A DNA stretch of 64,000 nt from contig OY759271.1 of the NCBI GenBank assembly GCA_963662155.1, positions 41,613,000-41,676,999 on the forward strand, given 5' to 3'. Shown here in pieces: positions 24,861 to 35,865 of the stretch. Positions within the stretch are counted from its first letter, which is position 1, and every line of letters begins with the position of its first letter. The notes under the pieces were generated by a model. It did no database searches and had not been told where the DNA came from. It was given only the letters and a program-made list of their open reading frames with translations. This DNA comes from Lamellibrachia columna. Its lineage: Eukaryota; Annelida; Polychaeta; Sabellida; Siboglinidae. The translations under genes were made by a program, and so were the position numbers.

Positions 24861-25540
24861 TAAGACAATCCATAAAATTGTTATACATCACTGTGAATTG
24901 CATGTTGCTGTTTTATACAGAATGTAAATATATGAATTATTCAGTACTCCTACACGCTTGACGTAATTTACTCATCAATCTCTGTATTGTGTTCCTTCAG
25001 CTGTGACTGATGTATGAATATTAAATTGGGAAAAACTTGCATGCCACCCGCTCATAAGACACTTGGTTGATTGAAGTGCCCTGTGATGAAATACTATATT
25101 TAGCTTCGATTGATTTCTTATAGACGCCTCAGTTGCCAAGGTGGCTGCGTTCAACATGCCATACATATTTGATCACCTCTTATGTAAATTACTTCAAAGC
25201 GGTGGCTCATGGCACATTTAGACACTGATTTTGCCATAAGTGATGAGAGAGAGATTGAGAAAGGAGAGACGGAGCATAGTGCCTCACATTTTTATTTGTA
25301 AAAACTCTTTGGTAAAGTTAGTTATTTATATTACTAAGAATTTTTCCATTCTTTGTCTTTCTGCTTTTTTGTGTGGCTGCCTATCAAACACTCCTATAAA
25401 TAGATCTTTCAACTTTTGTTCAATGCTCATGTTATTAGTTTCTCCATGGCAGACAATCTAGATGTTTTGGTGTATCTTAGCTACACTCAATGCAACCTTC
25501 CTTTGAACATTCTGGCAACTGACTTCTTCATGTGGTGTAG

Positions 25541-25696
25541 GTAACAGAACCAGAGCAACCGGTGGGTCAGGATAATGATCCGGTACCCAGTGAAGCACCA
25601 TCAGAACCCCCTTGTGATGGGGCAACTACTGTGCAGGAAACAGAGGAGAGCCAACCAAAGGAGCCAAATAAGATAGATAGACATCACTCACATAGG
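25541..25696 (+). CDS. KIAA1549L-like: KIAA1549L-like exon: Pro/Glu-rich cytoplasmic segment
   Basis: This 156-nt, 52-codon exon (phase 0-0) lies between GTGTAG|GTA and CATAGG|GTAGGT. It starts VTEPEQPVGQDNDPVPSEAP and ends PKEPNKIDRHHSHR. The Pro/Glu/Ser/Thr/Asp content would count as a PEST-like segment. It continues in phase into the Lys-rich microexon at 26251. Confidence 0.72.
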
Positions 25697-26250
25697 GTAG
25701 GTACATTCATGTGACGTGTGGTCATGTGATGCACAATCATGTGATATGCTGTCATCTGATGTACAGGGACACTTGTGTTGAGGTGGCGTGTTATAGATTC
25801 ATTAAAAAATAAGTAAATTGGCATTGATAAATATGTATGCAATGTGTATCAAAATAATTTAATACATAACTCATTGTCTTGTAAATATGTTGGAATATCT
25901 ACAAAGGTACTATCTGCTTCCCTTAGTTGATATCCAGTTGACTCCAGATCAGGTCAAAGTCAGTGAGAATTTGTTCAGTTGCAAAATGTAGAAATCATGA
26001 TAAGTTGAGCAGAAATCACTTGGATACTTTGATGTCAACTTTAAGATATTGCAAAATCTTTTGTGTTGACTGCAATAATATGAACACACACCGAAGTCAT
26101 TAACGAACGTGGTTATATATTTATCACACCACACGCCACATCACACAAAGGGATCTACAACCCATCTGACTCTGTCGTATCGTTGTCCAAAGTAATATAA
26201 TGTAGGCCATAACATTACATTGACCATTAATGTTTTGGTAATCATTCCAG

Positions 26251-26294
26251 AAGAAAGAACACAAACCAAAGAAAGACAAAAAAGACAAGAAAAG
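26251..26294 (+). CDS. KIAA1549L-like: KIAA1549L-like Lys-rich microexon
   Basis: This 44-nt exon lies between ATTCCAG|AAG and AAAAG|GTGAGA and encodes KKEHKPKKDKKDKK plus two bases. It ends in phase 2, matching the next acceptor at 26881 (AG|A, Arg). The high Lys content suggests membrane-lipid or nucleic-acid contact, or a nuclear localisation signal. Short length lowers certainty, but the phase match on both sides supports it. Confidence 0.65.
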
Positions 26295-26880
26295 GTGAGA
26301 ATAATAAACAGAAGAAACAGAGCTCGAGACTGTCCAGAATCAAGCACAAATAAGAAAGATGCTGTGTATTAATGTTTAAATATATTGATTGAGTAATGAT
26401 TATGTAATAAGCAATGTAATAAGCAAAAATACGTAATATGTAATAAGCAAAACTGCCTGCACTCTGTGAAACTCTATGACACGTAAAAGTACATAATACA
26501 ACAAAATAATTGTACAGATTTTTAAAATTAATTAATATTGTGTTTTTTACAGCCTCTCATAACTAACGTTTGAGTGGTCGAAGTATACAATGTCTGTTGT
26601 GTGTATGGTGCATTTATGTTTTGTATTTGAATGCATGTATACGTGGAGAGAGACTAGTGAAATATCTACTTACTTCTTTATACAGGTCATATAAAAAGCA
26701 ACAGGTTACATGTGTGACAACTTTACTTTTGAAATTTAAACTCAGGTTTGGGTTAAATGGGCACTAGTTGGATTCCAGAAAATGTATTTGCACACAGTTT
26801 GGCTTCAAAGAGGTAATAATAATTAATGTACTTATGTGATATTATCGACTACATTTGTCTTATGATGTTACATTTGAAAG

Positions 26881-26941
26881 AGAGAGAGACGACAAAAGCA
26901 AAAAGGGTGGAGGAAAGAAAAGACACCCATCCAGTGATGTG
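26881..26941 (+). CDS. KIAA1549L-like: KIAA1549L-like basic exon ERDDKSKKGGGKK
   Basis: This 61-nt exon begins after TTGAAAG, completes the phase-2 codon to Arg, and reads ERDDKSKKGGGKKRHPSSDV before GATGTG|GTATGT (phase 0). It extends the basic stretch of the microexon before it. The pyrimidine tract upstream is poor, so the exact acceptor within the AGAGAG run could shift. Confidence 0.62.
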
Positions 26942-27532
26942 GTATGTATGTCAACTTCATCTAGTTTGGTACCAATGTCAATAATTAATATTTTTATTTA
27001 AACTTGATGTAATTTTATTTAAATTATGTGACTAATTTGTCTGTAAACATGTTTTCATAACTTTGTTGTATTCTGAGGAAGCGGAACATATTATAATTAA
27101 TTAATTAAGAGAGACACCATTCCTAGGAATGTCAGTCCTATTGTTATTGTAATTATCATCACAGCAATAAAGATATAACATGTAATATCAAGTATCGCCC
27201 TTATTTATACTTATACAGGGTTATTGTAAATAAATGTCACAGAATGGCAGAAACACACAAGAAGGTTGCTCTGTATACCCAGTTTATAAATTTTGCGTAA
27301 GCTAAAACTACTTTATTTATTTATATGGGTGGCTCCTATGACATTGACCATTCTTGGTAGGAGTTTCCTGTCCTATAGTTAACATTGATTTATAATTTTA
27401 TTCTGCTCAACGTATTATTAGCAATTTGTTTATTGATTGTTTTTATTTTACTCCTTTGAATGTTTGTATAATGGAGGTTTCTGTGTGAACTATCTTGCTG
27501 TCATTGGGACTGTTCCTTGTTCATGATTATAG

Positions 27533-27646
27533 GATGGTAACGTTGGCCGCAACATGAGAGCAGCCCCGATGCAGCCTCCTCGAACTCAGTCAGACAGTGG
27601 CGACACCACAGCTAGAAGAGACGAACAATTTCATCGTCAGAATTTG
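27533..27646 (+). CDS. KIAA1549L-like: KIAA1549L-like exon: polar tail segment
   Basis: This 114-nt, 38-codon exon (phase 0-0) lies between GATTATAG|GAT and AATTTG|GTGAGT. It reads DGNVGRNMRAAPMQPPRTQS followed by DSGDTTARRDEQFHRQNL. No domain is recognised. The splice sites are strong. Confidence 0.7.
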
Positions 27647-28125
27647 GTGAGTTATTTCAAATAGGAATACCCAATGTGGCTACCACCAGATGGCGCCTGG
27701 GTGAAAGTCATCCTACTTGGCAAACATCTACGTTTTCATCCACTAAAATCAATGGTCAATTATTGCTTTTAATGTGCCCATCAGAAAATATCACAATACA
27801 CCATGCGATAGACATCTATGAGAACGCAAGGACCACTTTTGCCATTTTTTCGCATTAGTTTGAACGGATCTGGTAACAAATATTTTCAGTTTGTTTGATG
27901 ATTTCATCCAATTTAAATAACACATTTTCAGAAATGAGCATGTCCTGCTATATGCTGCACCATTTTAATTTTGGGGGATATGTTTCTAAAAACGAGATGA
28001 CCAAACAAAATTGAATTGAGGAAAACCCTTAACTTGTTTAATTTGCTGCAGAAATAATCAAATCACAGAACAGCTATTCCAAGGAGCCCACTGAATAATG
28101 TAGAGTGTTCGTGGTCTCGTCACAG

Positions 28126-28355
28126 TTATTGCAGGAGAGACTACGTCTGGCACAGCGACGCCAACAGCAACAGCTGCAGCTACAGGTGGTCGTTCAGGAG
28201 ATGCTCGACAAGACGTACATGAAACACGAGCGTTGTGTCAAGGTTCGACATCACCGTGATGCCAAACAGGTCCAGAAGCTTCTGGACGGCTCCTTCCCTT
28301 TGGCTGGGACAACCATCGTGGCTCGGAAGTGCTGCATGGACCAAGCCAGCAACAG
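28126..28355 (+). CDS. KIAA1549L-like: KIAA1549L-like exon: Gln/Arg-rich coiled-coil and conserved-looking tail
   Basis: This 230-nt exon starts after GTCACAG|TTA. It encodes a Gln/Leu/Arg helix (LLQERLRLAQRRQQQQLQLQ) with coiled-coil character, then QEMLDKTYMKHERCV and 'KLLDGSFPLAGTT'. If spliced at AACAG|GTGACT it ends in phase 2. If read through, a TGA follows two codons later (28357-28359), giving a C-terminus ...QASNR. The existence of a phase-compatible short exon at 32044 makes splicing slightly more likely. Of all the tail exons this looks the most domain-like. Confidence 0.7.
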
Positions 28356-29304
28356 GTGACTGTGACAGTCGATATTTCCAGGGGTGCCAAGTCTTTTGGA
28401 ATGAGATCTTCTTTTCTGCCAATTTTTCCACATCTGCTTTGCCTTCATATTCAAATAGGCTCCTTCTTTTTGAAACAGTTCCATTAAAAATTGTATTACA
28501 GGAGGGGAGATACCACCTACCCACAACCCCTTATTTCATCTACAGCAGAAGGGTCTCCGCCCCCCCTCCCCCAATTTTTAACTTAGCATTTCTGACAAAG
28601 ACAAAAAGGAAGCACTTACTCACAGTGAGGTTGAGAGGTCAAGGTTATGAAATTTGTACTTGTTTAGTAAGTTAATAGATGTTCTTGTGTTTATGTGACA
28701 TGACCGCTTGTGTTAGTTACTGGGGGGGGGGTGGCAGTAAGTGGGGGTTGGTCCTCAAAAATGGTGGGAGGTTTTAACAAGATTTAACAAGATTTGCCAT
28801 CCAAGCCAAAGGCCCAGATGGCAAGTGGACAAGGAAGCCATTGGCTTATCGAGAGTCCAACAATGTTCATCTACTTATAACCCGCCCTCCTGAGATATGT
28901 GTCAACCTTGTTTTTAAACATATTCACGCTGCTAGCAGTTACACAATCTGTAGACAATTTGTTCCATTCATTTATTGTCCTCTGTGAGAACGAGTGCTTC
29001 CTGATGTCCAATCTACATTGATCCTTTACTAATTTTACCTCATGTCCTCTAGTTCTGCTATACTTCTTGAGTGAGAAAAACATATTTCTATCAATATTTT
29101 CATACCCATTCAATATCTTAAAAACTTCAATTTGATCTCCTCTTAACCTCCTTGTCTCTAGAGTTGTTAAACCACATTCTTTCAGGCGTTCTTCATAACT
29201 AAGGTCTCTCAGTTCTGGAATCTTTTTAGTTGCTCTCCTTTATATGCGTTCAAGCGTATCTATATCCTTCTTACGATATGGTCTCCATGCTTGTATACAG
29301 TATT

Positions 29305-30711
29305 CTAAACTATTGCTTTATAAAGAGGTATAATTAACTTTTTTCCCTTGTATGTTATGTTTCTTCTAATCAATCCAAGAATTTGATTACCCTTTGAAGC
29401 TGCAATACCACACTGCTCTGAAACTTTCATATCAGCGCTTATTGTAACTCCTAAGTCCTTTTCTTTTACAGTAGTACCCAGAACAGTATCTCCCATTTTA
29501 TAGTTTACACCCAAGTTCCCATGTCCTGTATGTAGGCATTTACATTTCCCAAAATTGAACAACATCTGCCATTTCTCAGACCATTTCACTAATCTGTCTA
29601 GATCGTTTTGTAAATGTTGCTTATCACCATCAGTATTAACCTTTCTAAACAGTTTTGTGTCATCCGCAAATTTCAGTACGTTACTGTTGTCCAAGTCATT
29701 GATATATATTAAGAATAATATAGGTCCTAATATTGATCCTTGAGGTACCCCACTCAAAACCGATTTCCAATTTGAAACTTCTCCATCCACTACAACTCAT
29801 TGTCTTCTGTCAGTCAGCCATTGTTCTGTCCAGTCAGTTATGCTATCCCCGATACCATGGGCTTTTAATTTAAGTAGTAATCTTTGATGTGGCACTTTGT
29901 CAAAAGCTTTCTGAAAATCTAAGTAGATAATATCTACTGGCGATCCCACGTCTATCCACTTAGTGATTTCTTCCAAAAAACATAACATATTTGTTAAGCA
30001 TGACCTCGCTTTAAGGAATCCATGTTGAGATGAATTTAATAATTTATGCTTAACGAGGAAGTCCACCATATGGTCTTTAATTAACCTTTCTAATAATTTA
30101 CAAATCACTGACGTTAAACTCACTGGTCTGTAATTCTCTGACTTATTTCTCGAACCCTTTTTAAATAATGGTATGATGTTTGCTTCTTTCCATTCAAACG
30201 GAACAACTCCCTCTTTTAATGACAAGTTGAATACTCTTGCAAGTGGTATACTGATATGTTCTACTGTTTCCATTAGTAATTTTGGATGAATCCCATCCAC
30301 TCCCGGTGATTTATTATCCTTCATTGCCTTTATTTTCTTAGCTAACATTTCTGGAGTTACAACTAACGGTCCTAAATAGTCAGATTTAGCCTCCTGAAAT
30401 TTAGCATCAGCAACTGGTAATGAACTAATATCTTCTTTGGTAAACACTGAACTGAAGTAACCATTTAGGTCTTCCGCCATTAAAAACCCCTGTGATATTA
30501 TATTTCCAGCACTGTCTTCTAGAGGTCCAACCTTGTCTTGTACGTTTTGTTTACTCCTGACATATGCATAAAAACTCTTGCTGTCATTTTTTATGTTACA
30601 TGCTAGTTTTTGCTCATAGCTTCTTTTAGATTGTCTGATTTCAGTTGTAGCTGCATTAAGTGCCTCTTTGTAATTTGCATAGTCTTCTTCCTTTCTGGGT
30701 AAACCCTCCAC
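29305..30711 (-). pseudogene. LINE ORF2 reverse transcriptase part, broken
   Basis: Two frames cover the RT. The first (30711-29797) runs from 'MEGLPRKEEDYANYKEALNA' through 'DNKSPGVDGIHPKLL', 'YRPVSLTSVICKLLERL', 'YLDFQKAFDKVPHQRLL' to 'WLTDRRQ' and a stop. The second (29790-29305) continues with 'SGVPQGSILGPILFLIYIND', 'LKFADDTKLF' (FADD catalytic site) and 'EKDLGVTIS'. Compared with the 11.2-kb copy, the short segment 'DESITS' after 'NDLD' is missing. The stop and frameshifts inactivate it. Confidence 0.85.
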
Positions 30712-31697
30712 ATAGTTTGTTTTAACACTATTTTTCTAATAGCCTCTTTTGACAAGTGTTTCTTTCTACACCGTTTTCCTTGTTTTTGGAAGGGAACAAA
30801 TTTATCGATGATACTCTCAATTTCATATTTTAGAATATTCCAACATGCAATTGCGGTCTTATTCATCAGCATGTTATTCCAATCTAGCTTTGCTAAGTAT
30901 TTTCTCATATCTTTGTAGTTACCTTTATGGAATTTTATCTTGTACGTTTTCTTATTTTTACTTTCTGATTTTACATTGATGTCAAAATGTATTTGATTAT
31001 GGTCACTGTTACCCAATGGTTCAAGTATTTTTACGTTGTCCACTAATTCTTTTTGTGATGACAAAACTATATCTAATACATTTTCTCCCCTGGTTGGTTC
31101 TAGCACGTGCTGAGTAAGAAAGCTATCCTGGATTAAAAATAGAAATTGTTGGTCCTCACTCCCTGTGCTCTCTAGAGAATTCCATTGTAGGTGTCCATGG
31201 TTAAAATCTCCCATTATGATACATTCCCCTTGACTAACTTCCTTTATAGCATTTTTTATTTTTGAGTTGTCCTCTTCGTTTATGTTTGGACTTCGGTAAA
31301 CTAATCCAATAGTTAATTTTGAATTTCCTGAAACAATTTTGCACCAAACAGCTTCATCGCAATCTGCTTCCCTTTCTAGTTTTATTTCATAAGCCTGAAT
31401 AGATTCTTTAACATATAAAATAACTCCCCCTCCCCTTCTTCCTATTCGATCTCTCCTAAACGTTACGTATCCTGTCAGTCCTAATTCAGCATCTGTTATG
31501 TCTATGTTGGCCCATGATTCAGTTATACCAATTATGTGAGGGTCAATATCTTCTACCATAATGTTTAATTCGTTTTTCTTATTTACTATGCTCCTTGCAT
31601 TTAAACATACGCATCTATAACCTGTTTCAGAGATGTTTTTCAGACGATTTGATATTGGTTTGTCTGTACTAGTGGCCTCTTGTTCTGCTTGAGACAC
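30603..31697 (-). CDS. LINE ORF2 N-terminus: APE-type endonuclease
   Basis: A 364-codon frame. CVCLNARSIVNKKNELNIMV is the first strand; IIGITESW carries the catalytic Glu. YRSPN, then CIIMGDFNHGHLQWNS (catalytic Asp/Asn) and 'LGNSDHNQI' (catalytic SDH) complete the exonuclease-endonuclease-phosphatase fold. It nicks target DNA to prime reverse transcription. All expected catalytic motifs are present. The end of the frame (about 30603-30711) is shifted relative to the RT frame that continues it, so the polyprotein is broken here. Confidence 0.85.
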   Translation of the reverse strand: MSQAEQEATSTDKPISNRLKNISETGYRCVCLNARSIVNKKNELNIMVEDIDPHIIGITESWANIDITDAELGLTGYVTFRRDRIGRRGGGVILYVKESIQAYEIKLEREADCDEAVWCKIVSGNSKLTIGLVYRSPNINEEDNSKIKNAIKEVSQGECIIMGDFNHGHLQWNSLESTGSEDQQFLFLIQDSFLTQHVLEPTRGENVLDIVLSSQKELVDNVKILEPLGNSDHNQIHFDINVKSESKNKKTYKIKFHKGNYKDMRKYLAKLDWNNMLMNKTAIACWNILKYEIESIIDKFVPFQKQGKRCRKKHLSKEAIRKIVLKQTMWRVYPERKKTMQITKRHLMQLQLKSDNLKEAMSKN

Positions 31698-32043
31698 CTC
31701 TAGGTAACCCCGCTTGAGGTTGACCCCAATACAGGTGGGAGATGGGAAAGTAGTTCAGGCCTCTGCCCCCCCCCGTAATTAATGATACGCAGTTCAGATA
31801 TAGACAATCACTCAACTGATACGATGGTACAATGGTATACTCATCTTGCTAATTTTCAAAGTTTGGTTAAATTCAGTATAAATCAGTAATAATATCTGTG
31901 ATGGAATTCCAGTAATAAGAATAAACAGTTTTCACTTCCAAGAGAAGTTAAGTTGCTGTTAGCATGAATTGGGCAGTGTATAACAAACAGTGATTATTTC
32001 AACCTGCCAGCTTGAGTATTTTAAGTGTCTTTCATGTTTGTAG

Positions 32044-32077
32044 TGAGACACAAGACGCCCCAGCCCAGGAGACTTAA
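32044..32077 (+). CDS. KIAA1549L-like: Candidate terminal exon of the KIAA1549L-like gene
   Basis: After TTTGTAG the first T completes the phase-2 codon from 28355 (AGT, Ser). The exon then reads ETQDAPAQET and TAA (32075-32077). The phase fits, and placing the end after the antisense LINE explains that element as intronic. The coding part is only 34 nt, so this is an inference. The alternative is termination at TGA 28357. An ATTAAA at 33054-33059 is a possible but weak polyadenylation signal. Confidence 0.35.
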
Positions 32078-33707
32078 TCTGCTGTTACTCATCAAGTCAA
32101 AGTCTGAGACCATCAGTACCCAAGAAGATGCACTTAAAAGAGCCACTGGTCAACCTTCTCATGCAAGTTGCGCTCTGACATGATCGACAGATTATGATTC
32201 AGGTCATTGCCTGGATTACCCAATGATCTTCAATACACAGATCATGATCTATGTCATTTAGATTGCGTCAGGGATCCACATTACTTAGGTCATGTTTAGG
32301 ATTGCCTACAATTTTCTACATCATATGGATCATGATTCTGATTTCCCAATAATGATCTGTGTTATACAGATCATGATTCATATTGCACAACAGAAAAGAT
32401 GAGATCAACCTAGGAATGTGGCAGAGAAACAGGTGGCCGCATGAAAGGCAGACGGTGGCCAAGGAAGGCAGACGGTGGCCAAGGAAGGCAGGGAAGTAGA
32501 ACTGACGCTGCGTGGATGTTTGGGACAGCTATTCAATGAAAGAAGCATTAGACATTTACTAAGATAATAGTATTAACGCATATGTAAAAGAAGCAACAAC
32601 TTAGAGAGATCAAAGTCTGTCAGTGTGATAAAGTGTAGCTGTTTAAAGTTCAATCTGATAATTTTTGTTGTAAAATGATGTTATACAGTATAAACTATAT
32701 AACAGTTTGATGTATTTTAGGCAAAATTTTTATGATTCAAGATGAATCTCGTGTTTACAAATCTTGTGTTTACATGTATTGAATGAGGACAGCCTAATAG
32801 GCGGACCAGGGCAGACCAGGATATCAATGGTGTTTTTATTTCTGTTATTCATTACTCCCAGTTGCTCCTACAGTGTGGAAATATGCGTTTTGTTAATTAA
32901 TGACTGTAGCTACATCACTCCTTCGAGTGTTATCTATAAACAAATTATAACCCGGCCACCCAGCACTGGTCCACCTGTTAGGCTGCCCTTACTGAATGGC
33001 AAAGTTGATATTCGTAAACAGATAAGTCAAATTTTATTTAAAAATTGTGGATCATTAAAGCACATTTGGGCAGTGTTGGAACAGACGTAGTTTATACTGA
33101 ATAATGTGAGTTTATGATCAAAACAATTGGAGTTTGTGCCTTCAACATGAAATTGTATGTTCTTTATAGATGCAGGTGACCGAAAATTATTAAGCACATT
33201 TAATTGTTTATCCTTATGAAGCCACATGTTAACGTTATAAAGTCTTATTGTTATATACAGCAATTATTTTACCTGTTCCACTTAACCTACTATTGTATTA
33301 TACTAGACAGTTTATAATTGATAATGTTACTGTTGGTCTTTCTACAAATGACAGCTTCGTAGTGCTTCGTAGTGCTAGGATTTGTTATATAGTTTGTTAT
33401 AACTTTATCACGTTTGGTGTTGCGAGTGAACTGTATATTTATACGTGGCTAGAAAGTTTAAAATTAAACATTTACATTTAATGATGGTGCCTACCAATTA
33501 TATATATATTTTGAGTGGAACATGTTCAAGTGGTTTGTGCTACAGGGGTAGTTGTTTTAGTTAGCTGAATAGCTCACTCAATACAAATGGGACCTCACTA
33601 TTAAGGTCGCCCTTGGTACTGGGCCAAACTGACCTTAATAACAAGGTGACTGTATTACCAGGCCTATACTTTGCTGCTTTGGACATAATTTGCGACTGTC
33701 CCAGGGT

Positions 33708-33816
33708 GACCGTAATGGTGAGGTGGGTGTATTACTGAGGTGACTGTAATGGTGAGGTGGGTGTATTACCGAGGTGACCGTAATGGTGAGGTGGGTGTAT
33801 ATTGAGGTGACCATAA
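33708..33816 (+). repeat. 34-bp tandem repeat, about 3 copies
   Basis: The unit GACCGTAATGGTGAGGTGGG followed by TGTATTACCGAGGT is repeated three times with small changes. Confidence 0.85.
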
Positions 33817-35609
33817 AGGGAGGTTTGACTGTTATTACACAGGTGTCAACATCTGCTGAAGGAAAAGCGGGACACATCCTCCTCCGCTCGACTTTTGTCA
33901 TTTTTAGTCGACTCCCGTTTTGTTTTAATGGATTTAGATTTTCCGTTCTCATTTGCAGTGAATAAATTTAGAATTACTCGAGACCAGAAACATTACTTTT
34001 CCCTAGAATAGCCTTCGGTGCAACAAATAGATCGATTTGACCATTAAAAAAATTTGTTTTTGGAAAATAAAAAAGGGGGAAAATGAGACCAAGGGTGAAA
34101 AGTGGTATTTCCTGCACGAAAAAGGTAACATTGACACCTATGTTATTATTGCAACCAAGGCGTGGACGACACTGAAGAGTTTTCCCAAACAAATAGTGAC
34201 TCTACACAAGCGTACAGGAAATATTTTAATGGCAATAGATATGTATCACAAACAACGACACAGTTCTCCTCAGTAGTGATGATAAGAATAAAACTATGAT
34301 AAAATCACCTAAATGCACTAGTTGCGGTGATGTGAAAATTCCCGACAACGCCAAGACCATATACACGGCTAACAACACACTTGAATAATTACATATATTT
34401 ATTAAAACTAACCAACTCCCGAACTCTTGCTTAGTAGCATACTGGTAGTGAAGTTTCCGCTAACTGTGAACAATCCAGGGCAAATCTTACAAACACCTGT
34501 TGCATCTATAGCATATCTAGCAAATGTTAACAGGCATGATAGTATAAAAACAAAAGCATATATCCAAACAGACAATCAATTAATCAATCAATCAACCACC
34601 AGTGACAACTACCGTGTACATTATGAAAGTGACTAGAGAAAAATACAAGAAATCTGTACTTACATACTTAAAACTAGCATCATACACCAGGATTAATCGA
34701 AGCTCGACAACGGCCGATTTCACAACAAACCCACGCCAATCTAAACGTGCATTGAATCTATCATCCCTAGTAAACCAGACTTCACATCTCTGTTTCCTTT
34801 TAGCAATTGTCGGTTCACAAATATCGTCATAATCATTAAATGAGATCACAAATATAAATTTGGCCTACGTATTATGTGATAATTCGAGGTTAATGAACAA
34901 TATGGTGCATCTGAAAGATACAACGGCACGCTATACCAGTACAAATATAAAGACGACCTAGCAAAATGTGCATATGATGATACAAGTATTACTTGAAGAA
35001 ACCACACTATTGTTAAATGTACAAATTTCTCAAAGCACAAAAATACCAATCGTTACGCACATACAGTTGTCACATGTCACAGTGCAGTGACAACGTCTGG
35101 AGACCCATTAGTTAATGTTAAATGCAGTGGACAAAAACTACCCGCTTTTCTTGATAAACATCTGTACTGCAAAAACATCTAGCATAGCAGACATGCTTAA
35201 ACCGTGGAAAAATACCAGTAACCCCACACAGTCATCTAGAACAATAAAACTTTCAAAAATGTTTGACGGAAATATGAATTATCAAACGTACCAATGGCTT
35301 TCGTATGTAGCATTCTGGCGGCAATGGAATTATTGCGAAGCGTATCCAAACCGAGGCTATTATCATAAACCGTGGCAATTATCAATGGTAGTTATTTCAC
35401 CATTTTAAACATGTTCACTTCTGTCAGCACCATTTCTTATAATATACTGTATACATATATAAGCACAAGTCAGGCTACTAGACGACCAAGTTCGCTGAAA
35501 GACTTGCTATACTGGCCAAGAACACAAGCTAACAAGTTCTACCCTCAAACCTGCATGCTGTTGAACATGTTGGTTGAAGAATTAAACATTCCAACCAGTT
35601 CAGTTTAGC

Positions 35610-35865
35610 TCAAATATTAAATATTCAAATATTAAATAATCCAAACAAATGTAGTCTTCTTGGATTATCACCAACAAATTGGAAAGGTAATTTTTGTAAG
35701 TTGTTTTTCCAGATTGAAATTTCACAATTGGCTTTCCAGTCACTGCATTGACTATGCGTGTACAGTGCAGTGCCTCCAATTTTCCATTTTTTTGTAGAGG
35801 GGTGTGGGTTGTTGGGACCAATCCGATCAAATTTTTTTATCAGAATTTTTTTATATACATGAAAC
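35610..35865 (+). repeat. Dispersed repeat family Y, copy 1
   Basis: Shares a diverged but colinear series with 40150-40375: AATCCAAA, AAATTGGAAAG, 'TTCCAG/CCCAG.TTGAAATTT', AACTGGCTTTCC/ATTGGCTTTCC, CCTCCAATTT and GGGTG.GTGTTG. Both copies are in the same orientation. No coding content is seen. Confidence 0.55.

Larger units (their letters stand above)
28772..31770 (-). mobile_element. CR1/jockey-type LINE, nearly full ORF2, antisense to the host gene
   Basis: On the - strand the element starts near 31770, opens an endonuclease frame at 31697, continues through reverse transcriptase and ends at about 28772 with the tail TCTTGTTAAA repeats. It is the same family as the copy at 11218-12655, with only scattered differences over their common 1.4 kb. 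The coding region is broken by a frameshift between the endonuclease and RT frames (about 30603-30711), a stop at 29797-29799 after 'LTDRRQ', and further breaks near 29305 and 29240. No ORF1 is visible, so the 5' end may be truncated. Confidence 0.9.
28356..32043 (+). other. Putative last intron containing an antisense LINE
   Basis: If the terminal exon at 32044 is real, this 3.7-kb intron is almost entirely an antisense retrotransposon (about 28772-31770). A G-run (about 28721-28730) and a C-run (about 31769-31778) lie just outside its two ends. 31780-32043 has no feature that I recognise. Confidence 0.5.
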
